Positions 1-5,671 of a stretch of DNA of 7,250 bases are shown piece by piece. Source of the stretch: Gemmatimonadota bacterium (GTDB lineage: Bacteria > Gemmatimonadota > Gemmatimonadetes > Gemmatimonadales > Gemmatimonadaceae); assembly GCA_028287205.1 (NCBI GenBank), contig JAQBQC010000560.1:1-7250 (forward strand). Direction: 5' to 3'. The position numbers and the translations under genes were made by a program. Within the stretch, counting starts at the first letter, position 1. The number at the start of each line of letters is the position of its first letter. Under the pieces are notes generated by a model. It was not told the origin of the DNA. It worked only from the letters and a program-made list of their open reading frames with translations, and did no database searches.

Positions 1-13
1 CCCTCCCACTCTC

Positions 14-529
14 GTGAGAATCGTAGCCGGTAAGCTCGCCGGTCGCGATCTCGTCTCGCCGCAGGATCGCCGTGTGCGCCCCACCGCGGAGCACGTACGG
101 GCTGCGATGCTCGACATGGTGCAGGAGGATCTGGCGGACGCCCGGGTTCTCGAGCTCTTTGCGGGTACCGGTGCGATCGGCATCGAGGCCCTGTCGCGGG
201 GCGCAAAGAGCGTCGACTTCGTGGAGTTCCGCCCCGACAGCCTGCACGCCCTGCGCGCCAACGTCGCCGCGCTGCGGCTTCGCGACTCCACGCGGATCTT
301 CAAGCGCGACGCGATTCCCTACGCCGCCATGCTCGGCCCCTCGAGCTACGAAATCGCCTTCGCCGATCCGCCATACGAATCGCGTCAGCTCGATCGCGTC
401 ATCAGCAGCTGGAAGCTCAGCCTCTTCTCGCGAATCCTCGTCGTCGAGCACGCGGCGGGGCACATGCTCCCTCGCGGCACCAGCTCGCGAGCGTTCGACG
501 ATACGGTGGTGACCGTCTACCGAGCCTGA
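14..529 (+). CDS. rsmD: 16S rRNA (guanine(966)-N2)-methyltransferase RsmD
   Basis: A SAM-dependent methyltransferase of 171 residues that in this family makes m2G966 in 16S rRNA of the 30S subunit. The N-terminus [11 protein letters not shown] and the [16 protein letters not shown] stretch (residues 20-35) are the family's RNA-side opening. The SAM-binding motif [15 protein letters not shown] is at 46-60, an acidic motif II residue is E71 (SVDFVE), and the catalytic DPPY motif is at 118-121. VVEH at 143-146 is the usual C-terminal strand. The length is slightly short for the family (about 180-200). The start is GTG at 14, chosen because the protein then begins exactly where RsmD proteins normally begin. 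No Shine-Dalgarno is seen in the 13 bases before it, and the frame is open to the window edge. The start codon overlaps a TGA in another frame (GTGA, 14-17), so an upstream coupled gene is possible. The 3' end overlaps the convergent oxidoreductase gene by 13 bp. Function is confident from motifs. Confidence 0.93.
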   Translation: MRIVAGKLAGRDLVSPQDRRVRPTAEHVRAAMLDMVQEDLADARVLELFAGTGAIGIEALSRGAKSVDFVEFRPDSLHALRANVAALRLRDSTRIFKRDAIPYAAMLGPSSYEIAFADPPYESRQLDRVISSWKLSLFSRILVVEHAAGHMLPRGTSSRAFDDTVVTVYRA

Positions 530-1623
530 GCGCCAGCTGTTTCCGCTCGCTCGGCAGAAGCTGCCGGTTCGGGCTGGACCGCCGGTGACGCGACGCCGAG
601 CGCCTTTCGAACGGCGGGGGCGACGACGGTTCCGAGCAGCTCGATGGAGTGCATGATCTTCGGGTGCGGCATCGTGCCCACGCTCATCTGCATCAGGAAG
701 CGCTGGTGCGCGAACAGCTCGTGCTCGTAGAGAATCTTGTCGATCACTTCCTGCGGATCGCCAACGAGCAGCGCGCCACGCTTCGAGCGCTCGGCCTCGA
801 ACTTCGCGCGCGTGGGCGGCGACCATCCGCGCTCGCGGCCGATGCGGCCCATCACCTCGAGGTACGGCGGATAGGCCTCGTCGGACGCCTGGCGCGATGT
901 GTCCGCGATGTAGCCGTGCGAGTTGATGCTCACCGGAAGCGTTGCGGGATCGTGGCCGGCGCGCTTCGCCGCTTCGCGATACAGATCCACCATGGGCTTG
1001 AACCGCTCCGGCTCGCCGCCGATGATCGCGAGCGCCATCGGAAGTCCGAGCGTCGCGGCGCGCACTACGGATTGCGGAGTGCCTCCCACCGCAACCCACA
1101 CAGGGAGCGGATCCTGCACGGGGCGCGGGTAAACGGAGCGCCCGCGAATCGCGGCGCGATGTGCTCCGCTCCATTCCACCTTCTCGTTTTCGCGCAGCTT
1201 CAGCAGCAGCTCGAGCTTCTCAACGAACAGCTCATCGTAGTCGTCGAGATCGAAGCCGAACAGCGGAAACGACTCGATGAACGAGCCGCGTCCCGCCATG
1301 ATCTCCGCGCGACCCTTCGAGAGGAGATCGAGCGTCGCGAAATCCTGGAAGACGCGAACCGGATCGTCCGAGCTGAGCACAGAGACGGCGCTGGTCAACC
1401 GAATGCGTTTCGTGCGGGCGGCACCGGCGGCAAGCACGACGGCCGGCGACGACACCACGTAGTCGGGGCGATGATGCTCGCCCACGCCGAACACATCGAG
1501 CCCGAGCTGGTCCGCGAGCTCCATCTCCTCGAGCAGGTCCGCGAGCCGCTGCTCCGCGCTCACCAGATGTCCCGTCGCGGCATCCGGCGTGCGCTCGGCG
1601 AACGTGTAGATCCCGATTTCCAT
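517..1623 (-). CDS. LLM-class (luciferase-like) flavin-dependent oxidoreductase
   Basis: A 368-residue bacterial-luciferase-like protein (TIM barrel, FMN or F420 dependent). Hallmarks are [10 protein letters not shown] at the start, [17 protein letters not shown] (44-60), the block [20 protein letters not shown] (71-90), [20 protein letters not shown] (95-114) with ESFPLFGFD following, and [16 protein letters not shown] (175-190). These match a common LLM subgroup annotated only as oxidoreductase or monooxygenase; the substrate cannot be read from the sequence. The barrel ends near residue 343 (VRKALG) and is followed by an Ala/Glu/Pro-rich tail (346-368) that looks disordered and reaches into the rsmD coding region. 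ATG at 1623 lies 13 bp after the doxX stop, so it is probably co-transcribed with doxX. A GAG-type weak ribosome site precedes it. The company of DoxX and MarR suggests a role in handling a redox-active compound, which is inference. Confidence 0.9.
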   Translation of the reverse strand: MEIGIYTFAERTPDAATGHLVSAEQRLADLLEEMELADQLGLDVFGVGEHHRPDYVVSSPAVVLAAGAARTKRIRLTSAVSVLSSDDPVRVFQDFATLDLLSKGRAEIMAGRGSFIESFPLFGFDLDDYDELFVEKLELLLKLRENEKVEWSGAHRAAIRGRSVYPRPVQDPLPVWVAVGGTPQSVVRAATLGLPMALAIIGGEPERFKPMVDLYREAAKRAGHDPATLPVSINSHGYIADTSRQASDEAYPPYLEVMGRIGRERGWSPPTRAKFEAERSKRGALLVGDPQEVIDKILYEHELFAHQRFLMQMSVGTMPHPKIMHSIELLGTVVAPAVRKALGVASPAVQPEPAASAERAETAGAQAR

Positions 1624-1636
1624 GAGTGTCTCGCGC

Positions 1637-2164
1637 CTACGCGGCGGCGACGGGTCGTCGCGCGAGCAGGTTGCCGATACCGCCGAGGATCCCGATCGCG
1701 AGTGCCACGAACGCCCACGTGGGCGTGTAGAGCGACTGCAGTCCGAGCAGGGCGTCGAGCGAGTATTTGCCGTAGCCGATGAGCGCGAGCCCGATGGCCA
1801 CGGTTCCGTAGAAGAGCGACAGCTCGATCCCGTTCGCCGTCGCGAAGAGCCCGTTCTTCCAGTGCACGCTCACGGCAGCGACGATCATCACCGAGAGCAT
1901 GAGCGCAGGACCGACAGGGCCCAGAAATCCGAGCGTGATGAGCACTCCGCTCACGAGCTCAGTGACGGATGCAAGCTGCGCGAAGAAGCGGCCGGGGCGA
2001 AAGCCGATCGCCTCGAAGAACGCCCCGGTGCCCGCGATGCCGTGTCCGCCGAACCAGCCGAAGAGCTTCTGCGCGCCGTGGGCGGCTATGAGCAGCCCGA
2101 CCACGAGCCGGAGCACCAGCAGGCCCACGCTGATCGTGGCGAGATCGAGAACAGAGGTATCCAT
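1637..2164 (-). CDS. DoxX family membrane protein
   Basis: A 175-residue integral membrane protein of the DoxX/DoxD-like family. Hydrophobic segments lie at about 10-30, 62-83, 85-103, 114-133 and 148-167, slightly more than the four core helices of the family. Family signatures are [16 protein letters not shown] (27-42), the [17 protein letters not shown] segment (54-70) leading into helix 2, and [15 protein letters not shown] (101-115). DoxX proteins are linked to redox and thiol or quinone stress: MhqP of B. subtilis is under the MarR regulator MhqR, and mycobacterial DoxX partners SodA and SseA. The biochemical activity is not settled. ATG at 2164 has GGAA six bases upstream. The gene sits 62 bp after marR and 13 bp before the oxidoreductase, in the same direction, and has its own copy of the palindromic operator, so it is probably induced by loss of MarR binding. 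Confidence 0.92.
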   Translation of the reverse strand: MDTSVLDLATISVGLLVLRLVVGLLIAAHGAQKLFGWFGGHGIAGTGAFFEAIGFRPGRFFAQLASVTELVSGVLITLGFLGPVGPALMLSVMIVAAVSVHWKNGLFATANGIELSLFYGTVAIGLALIGYGKYSLDALLGLQSLYTPTWAFVALAIGILGGIGNLLARRPVAAA

Positions 2165-2170
2165 ATAGAT

Positions 2171-2174
2171 TTCC
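2171..2174 (-). promoter_or_regulatory. Ribosome binding site of doxX
   Basis: GGAA on the minus strand, separated by ATCTAT from the ATG of doxX. It supports the start at 2164. The match to the full anti-Shine-Dalgarno core is only partial. Confidence 0.4.
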
Positions 2175-2186
2175 GTGTTGATGTTG

Positions 2187-2213
2187 AAAGTACCTGTTAT
2201 AACAATCGTTCAG
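2187..2213 (-). promoter_or_regulatory. doxX promoter with MarR-type operator TGTTATAACA
   Basis: The perfect 10-bp palindrome TGTTATAACA lies at 2195-2204. Read on the minus strand the region is CTGAAC (2213-2208), then GAT, the palindrome, GGTA and CTTT. A -35-like CTGAAC and a weak -10-like TACTTT (2192-2187) would be 15 bp apart with the palindrome in the spacer. Alternatively TATAAC inside the palindrome could be the -10. The element TGTTATAACAGGTA is identical, in the same orientation, to the one before marR, which marks it as a probable binding site of that repressor. The palindrome is seen directly; the promoter hexamers are a reading by eye. Confidence 0.6.
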
Positions 2214-2226
2214 AGGGCAAAAAGGT

Positions 2227-2694
2227 TCACACGCCTTCGCGAATCGTATCCAGGGCCTCGACGAGGGCCTCAATGCTCCGGGCCGAGAGGCTCTCCACGC
2301 GGGCGCGGCCGAACACCTCCAGTGCGGGCGTCGCCTGCTTGAGCACGCGCCGGCCTCTGGGCGTGATCCGCGCAGTCACGTGGCGCCTGTCCGCCGCATC
2401 GCGCTCCTTGCTGAGCAGCCCCATTTCCGCCATGCGATCGAGCAGCCGCGAGACGTCCGGCACGCGCGAGATCAGCCGCTCGGCGATATCGCGCCCGCAC
2501 AGCCCGCGTGCACCTGCGCCGCGAAGAATCCGCAGCACGTTGTACTGTGTCATCGTGATGCCGTAGTCCCGAAGCAGCTCGTTCGAGCCGTGCTCGAGCA
2601 CCGTGGCGGTGCGGAGTATCGAGAGCAGCGCCTCATCGCTCCGCCGCGCGAACGGCTTGGTCTGCTTGATCTCGCTTTGCAGGTGGCTGGCCAT
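2227..2694 (-). CDS. MarR family transcriptional regulator
   Basis: A 155-residue winged helix-turn-helix protein of normal MarR size. An N-terminal dimerisation helix (about 18-40) is followed by ITMTQYNVLRILRGAG (46-61), the HTH with GRDIAERLISR (67-77), the recognition helix VPDVSRLLDRMAEMGLL (78-94), and the wing RDAADRRHVTARITPRG (98-114), whose DRR motif is the family's DNA-contacting wing signature. The C-terminal helix ends at IREGV. One cysteine, C66, sits just before the HTH helix and could in principle sense thiol-reactive compounds, but a single cysteine is weak evidence. MarR proteins of this type usually repress their own gene and neighbours and release DNA on binding a small phenolic or quinone ligand, or on oxidation. 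Identical palindromes before marR and doxX fit that model. The ATG at 2694 lacks a clear Shine-Dalgarno and may be almost leaderless. Confidence 0.93.
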   Translation of the reverse strand: MASHLQSEIKQTKPFARRSDEALLSILRTATVLEHGSNELLRDYGITMTQYNVLRILRGAGARGLCGRDIAERLISRVPDVSRLLDRMAEMGLLSKERDAADRRHVTARITPRGRRVLKQATPALEVFGRARVESLSARSIEALVEALDTIREGV

Positions 2695-2701
2695 GCGATG
2701 A

Positions 2702-2729
2702 ATAATACCTGTTATAACATGGAGTTCAA
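2702..2729 (-). promoter_or_regulatory. marR promoter with autoregulatory operator TGTTATAACA
   Basis: On the minus strand TTGAAC (2729-2724) and TATTAT (2707-2702) are separated by 16 bp, close to a housekeeping-type promoter (four of six and five of six consensus bases). The palindrome TGTTATAACA at 2710-2719 fills most of the spacer, so a bound dimer would block RNA polymerase: the classic layout for MarR autorepression. A transcript from this -10 would begin about 7 bases downstream, practically at the ATG. TATAAC within the palindrome is an alternative -10. Confidence 0.62.
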
Positions 2730-2730
2730 C

Positions 2731-2742
2731 CGGCGGCCGCCG
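2731..2742. repeat. 12-bp GC palindrome after the hmuV stop
   Basis: CGGCGGCCGCCG is a perfect palindrome directly abutting the hmuV stop codon (2743-2745), in the 48 bp between hmuV and marR. It could form a short GC stem at the end of the hmuTUV transcript, but the loop would have to come out of the palindrome and no T-run follows on the minus strand, so it is not called a terminator. In GC-rich DNA such a palindrome could also be chance. Confidence 0.35.
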
Positions 2743-3588
2743 TCAGAGCTCGAAGCGCCACAGGTCGCTGGTGGTGGTCGAGTCATGCATGCGGCGCGCC
2801 CGCACGCGAAAGACGCGTTCGAGTACCTCGGCGGGAATCGCGCGCGCGTCGTCGGCGGTCACCGCCACGGTCCCGCGCTCCAACAGCACGAAGTGATCGC
2901 CGTACTCGAACGCCATGTTGAGGTCGTGCAGCACGGCCACGACGGTCAGGCTCGGTGACAGCAGCGCCCGCACCACGTTCAGGATGTGCAGCTGATAGTG
3001 CACATCGAGCCCGCTCGTGGGCTCGTCGAGAAAGAGAAAGCGTTGCGCACCGGACATTGCTCCGGCATCGCCATCGTCGCTCCAGATCTGCGCGAGCACT
3101 CTGGCGAGATGGACTTTCTGCTGCTCGCCACCCGAGAGCGTCGGGTACGGTTGCTCGCGCTTGTCTTCCATCCCGACGAGCGCGAGCGCGCGACTCACGA
3201 TGTCCACATCGCGCGCGGTGGGCACCCGTCCGTAGTGCGGATAGCGTCCCATCATCACGACATCGGCGACCGCGAGCGAGAACGCGAGATCGACGTGCTG
3301 CGACAGCACCGCGCGCCGCCGTGCGAGCGGCTCCGGTGCGAGCGCTGCGATCGACTGCCCGTCGTATCTCACGTCGCCGGAGGACGGCCGTGTGAGCCCG
3401 GTCGCGATGCGCAGCAGCGTGGACTTCCCCGCGCCATTCGGTCCGAGCACCACGTTGAGCTTCCCCGGCTCGAAGCGTGCGCTCACGCTGTCGAGAATGC
3501 GCGCGCCGCCCGCACGGAACGAGACGTTGCGAAGCTCGACTCCATGAAGCTCGGCCCCGTTCAACTCATCCCCATGCAACTCATCCAT
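2743..3588 (-). CDS. hmuV: Heme ABC transporter ATP-binding protein HmuV
   Basis: The 281-residue cytoplasmic ATPase of a FecCD-type importer. Walker A GPNGAGKST is at 49-57, the Q-loop glutamine is Q98 in RRAVLSQHVDLAFSL, the signature LSGGEQQKVHLAR is at 151-163, Walker B FLFLDEP at 184-190, the D-loop SGLD at 192-195 and the switch histidine H221 in VLHDLN. QHVDLAFSLAVADVVMMGRYPH (98-119) closely resembles the corresponding segment of heme transporter HmuV proteins rather than FhuC or BtuD, and the ATPase core is intact. The ATG at 3588 overlaps the hmuU stop by 8 bp (ATGGATGA), a sign of translational coupling. The first 20 residues are an unusual run of five-residue repeats ahead of the conserved first strand (VELRNVSF), so the true start could be debated, but no other start in this frame before the core is obvious. 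Siderophore or cobalamin import are the alternatives. Confidence 0.9.
   Translation of the reverse strand: MDELHGDELNGAELHGVELRNVSFRAGGARILDSVSARFEPGKLNVVLGPNGAGKSTLLRIATGLTRPSSGDVRYDGQSIAALAPEPLARRRAVLSQHVDLAFSLAVADVVMMGRYPHYGRVPTARDVDIVSRALALVGMEDKREQPYPTLSGGEQQKVHLARVLAQIWSDDGDAGAMSGAQRFLFLDEPTSGLDVHYQLHILNVVRALLSPSLTVVAVLHDLNMAFEYGDHFVLLERGTVAVTADDARAIPAEVLERVFRVRARRMHDSTTTSDLWRFEL
3529..3588 (-). repeat. 15-bp tandem repeat encoding five-residue units at the HmuV N-terminus
   Basis: Four consecutive 15-bp units at the start of hmuV encode MDELH, GDELN, GAELH and GVELR, then NVSFR begins the ATPase fold. Each unit has the frame x-(D/A/V)-E-L-(H/N/R). Units one and two share GATGAGTTG, units three and four share GAGCTTC/GAGCTTCG-type sequence, so the similarity is visible in DNA as well as protein. 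This suggests expansion by slippage or a short pentapeptide-repeat-like extension. Confidence 0.6.
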
Positions 3589-4651
3589 AGTAGGCCGGGC
3601 TCCCCTTCCGCTGCTCGCGCAACAGAATCCAGAGAAACACCGGCGCGCCGATCACGGCCGTGATGATCCCGATCGGCAGCTCTGCCGGCGGGATCACCTC
3701 GCGCGCGACGATGTCCACCACCACCATCATCGTGGCACCGAGCAGCGCGGATCCGGGCAGCAGAAACGAGTAGCTCGACGAGCGCATCATCCGCAGCACG
3801 TGCGGAACCACGAGGCCCACGAACGCGATCACGCCCACCATCGCCGTGGTCGCCGCCACCATGACGGTGTTCACCACGAGCAGCCGCGCGATGAGTCGTC
3901 GCGGATCGGTGCCGAGGTACGCCGCCTCGTCCTCGCCGAGCATCAGCGCGTTGAGGGGCTTGGCGTATCCGAGCGCGATCGTGAAGCACACGACGAAGCA
4001 CACGCCAACGAGTGCGACCCCTCGCCAGTCCGCCGTCGTGAACGTGCCCAGGCTCCAGAAGGTGATGTTGCGCGCCTGCGGATCGCGCGCGACGTACGAC
4101 AGAAAGCCCGTGCCCGCGCCGCACACCGCGTTCACCGCGATGCCCGCGAGCAGCAGCGTGAACACGTTCACCTTTCCGAAGGACGACGAGATGCGATAGA
4201 CGAGAATGGTCGCCCCGAACGCGCCCGTGAACGCGAGCACTGGAACCGCGAACGCGCCGAGCGGCGCGCTGAAGGCGAGCGCGCCCGCTCCGCCCCCGAG
4301 CACGAATATCAGCGACGCGCCGAGCGCCGCTCCGGCCGATGTGCCCGCGAGCCCCGGCTCGACGATCGGATTGCGGAAGAGCCCCTGCATGAGGGTGCCG
4401 GACACGCCGAGCACCGCGCCGGTGAGCGCGGCGAGCAGCACGCGCGGGAGTCGGAGCTGGAAGAACACACTGCGCCCGAGCGCGTCTGCCTCGCGCGCGG
4501 GGATCCATCCCGCACTCTGCGCGACGTAGCTCGCAATGCGCGCAGGGGTGAAGGTGAAGGCGCCGAGACACGCGGACGCGATGAGCGCCGCCACGAGCGC
4601 GAGCGCCAGCGCGATGTGGACAGCGGCATCGGATCGCCGATCCACCGGCAT
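3581..4651 (-). CDS. hmuU: Heme/iron ABC transporter permease, FecCD family (HmuU)
   Basis: A 356-residue inner-membrane permease of the BtuC/FecCD family, of normal length with about ten hydrophobic helices. Signatures are RLPRVLLAALTGAVLGVSG (67-85), LMQGLFRNPIVEPGLAGTSAGA (87-108), the GEDEAAYLGTD coupling-helix region (239-249) that contacts the ATPase, FVGLVVPHVLRMM (277-289), and the C-terminal PPAELPIGIITAVIGAPVFLW (321-341). It would form a dimer with two HmuV subunits and accept the ligand from HmuT. ATG at 4651 is 10 bp after the hmuT stop and its own stop overlaps hmuV, so hmuTUV is one transcription unit. There is no clear Shine-Dalgarno before the ATG, so translation may depend on coupling to hmuT. 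The family assignment is certain; heme as substrate comes from the two neighbours. Confidence 0.92.
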   Translation of the reverse strand: MPVDRRSDAAVHIALALALVAALIASACLGAFTFTPARIASYVAQSAGWIPAREADALGRSVFFQLRLPRVLLAALTGAVLGVSGTLMQGLFRNPIVEPGLAGTSAGAALGASLIFVLGGGAGALAFSAPLGAFAVPVLAFTGAFGATILVYRISSSFGKVNVFTLLLAGIAVNAVCGAGTGFLSYVARDPQARNITFWSLGTFTTADWRGVALVGVCFVVCFTIALGYAKPLNALMLGEDEAAYLGTDPRRLIARLLVVNTVMVAATTAMVGVIAFVGLVVPHVLRMMRSSSYSFLLPGSALLGATMMVVVDIVAREVIPPAELPIGIITAVIGAPVFLWILLREQRKGSPAYYG

Positions 4652-4661
4652 CAGCCGCGCA

Positions 4662-5552
4662 TCAAGGCTGAGCCGGCGACGTCGCTCCCGGATGGAGCCA
4701 CTCGGCCACCTTGCGCAAAACGGCCGGCGTGCGCGGCGAGAAGTACATGACCTCCGACTCGTTCACGCGATACACGTGCCCCGACTTCGCCGCGGGCGTG
4801 AGCGCCACGCCAGGCAGCGACGCGAATTTCTCGGCGCTTCCGAGTCTGTCGAAGCCGACATCCGTCGCGATGATCACGTCCGGCGCAGCCTTCGCGATGA
4901 GCTCCGGCGTCAGACGCAGCATCCCGCCCGTCGAGTCGATGGCGTTGACGCCGCCCGCCCACTGGATGATCTGGTCGGCGGTCGATCCGCGCTTGAGACC
5001 GAGATAGTCGTTCGCGATCTGCCCGAAGTGCATCACCAGCACGCGCGGACGACGACCGGATGCCCACTTCGCGCTGTCGCGCAGCGCCTCGGCCATTCCC
5101 TCTTTCCATGCCGCGACCGCGGAATCCGCCTGCGCCTCGTGATGGAACTCGCGCCCCAGCCGCTGCATGAGCAGCTGCGCGCTGTCGAGGCTCGAGCCTG
5201 GAGCGAGGACGAGCACCGGTACGCCGACCTTCTTCACCTGCGCCACTACGGCATCGGGGCCGAGATTGCCGTCGGTGAGCAGCATGGTCGGACGCATCGA
5301 GACGATACCTTCCGCGCTCAGCGCCCGGTGATAGCCCACCGAGGGCAGGCGCTTGATCGCTGGCGGATTGATCGAGGTGAGGTCGCGCGCCACCAATACC
5401 GACTCGGCGTGAATGTCGTAGAGATACTCGTTGATCTGCTTGGAGACGCCTACGACACGAGGTCCGCGACCTTCGCTGCCGCGACCGCACGAAAGCGCGG
5501 CAAGGGCGAGCACGATCGCCAGGGCCAGAGGATTTCGGCGCCGCCGCGGCAT
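4662..5552 (-). CDS. hmuT: Heme ABC transporter substrate-binding lipoprotein HmuT
   Basis: A 296-residue periplasmic binding protein of the helical-backbone metal receptor (TroA-like/BtuF) class. A basic start MPRRRRNP, a hydrophobic stretch (8-20) and ALSC with C22 form a lipoprotein signal, so the mature protein is probably lipid-anchored at C22. VARDLTSINPPAIKRLPSVGYHRALSAEGI (54-83) is the strongest HmuT-type block; the tyrosine Y74 in GYHRALSAEG corresponds by pattern to the heme-ligand tyrosine of HmuT/ShuT/PhuT proteins. The second lobe has RPRVLVMHFG (168-177), TADQIIQWAGGVNAI (191-205) and ELIAKAAPDVIIATD (217-231). The frame is open upstream to an ATG at 5759, but that region has no signal peptide character and overlaps the divergent receptor. 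ATG at 5552 is chosen; a GTG at 5564 (adding VKAH) is also credible. It leads the hmuTUV operon. Confidence 0.88.
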   Translation of the reverse strand: MPRRRRNPLALAIVLALAALSCGRGSEGRGPRVVGVSKQINEYLYDIHAESVLVARDLTSINPPAIKRLPSVGYHRALSAEGIVSMRPTMLLTDGNLGPDAVVAQVKKVGVPVLVLAPGSSLDSAQLLMQRLGREFHHEAQADSAVAAWKEGMAEALRDSAKWASGRRPRVLVMHFGQIANDYLGLKRGSTADQIIQWAGGVNAIDSTGGMLRLTPELIAKAAPDVIIATDVGFDRLGSAEKFASLPGVALTPAAKSGHVYRVNESEVMYFSPRTPAVLRKVAEWLHPGATSPAQP

Positions 5553-5671
5553 GTGGGCTTTCACAGGATTTTCTTCATGTGGGGAATTCCATGGGCGATG
5601 ACATCGCTTAAAATATGCGGGCGCACGCACCACATCATTTTCGGGCCTCTCCCCCCACGATCGAGCCTCGC
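5553..5671. promoter_or_regulatory. Divergent control region between hmuT and the TonB-dependent receptor
   Basis: About 120 bp separate the two divergent starts. The only AT-rich block is TTAAAATAT (5608-5616). On the plus strand TTCCAT (5587-5592) and TAAAAT (5609-5614) are 16 bp apart; on the minus strand ATGATG (5638-5633) and TATTTT (5615-5610) are 17 bp apart. All four hexamers are weak matches, so these are only candidate promoters. No recognisable Fur box or cobalamin riboswitch element is seen. The receptor start also lacks a clear Shine-Dalgarno. Confidence 0.4.
5595..5607. promoter_or_regulatory. 13-bp dyad GCGATGACATCGC, candidate operator
   Basis: Six-base perfect inverted arms GCGATG and CATCGC flank a single A. 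The dyad lies midway between the divergent start codons and within the spacer of the plus-strand candidate promoter. Its position suits a shared regulator of receptor and hmuTUV. The dyad is seen directly; its function is inferred. Confidence 0.4.

Noticed and set aside
1..17. Possible end of an upstream gene (codons for LPLS then TGA) overlapping the rsmD GTG as GTGA.
   Set aside because: Only four codons are visible, which is too little to support a gene call; noted only as a possible coupled neighbour.
649..1782. Long open frame on the plus strand across the oxidoreductase and doxX genes.
   Set aside because: Its product is Arg/His/Ala-rich low-complexity sequence without any domain, typical of the complement of GC-rich genes, while the minus frame encodes clear families.
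2214..2230. T-run on the minus strand just after the marR stop as a terminator.
   Set aside because: The five T bases are not preceded by a stem-loop.
2731..2742. Intrinsic terminator of hmuTUV at the GC palindrome.
   Set aside because: There is no separate loop and no T-tract after it on the minus strand.
5553..5671. Cobalamin riboswitch, which would point to B12 rather than heme import.
   Set aside because: The region is only about 120 bp, and I see no B12-box-like conserved core on either strand.
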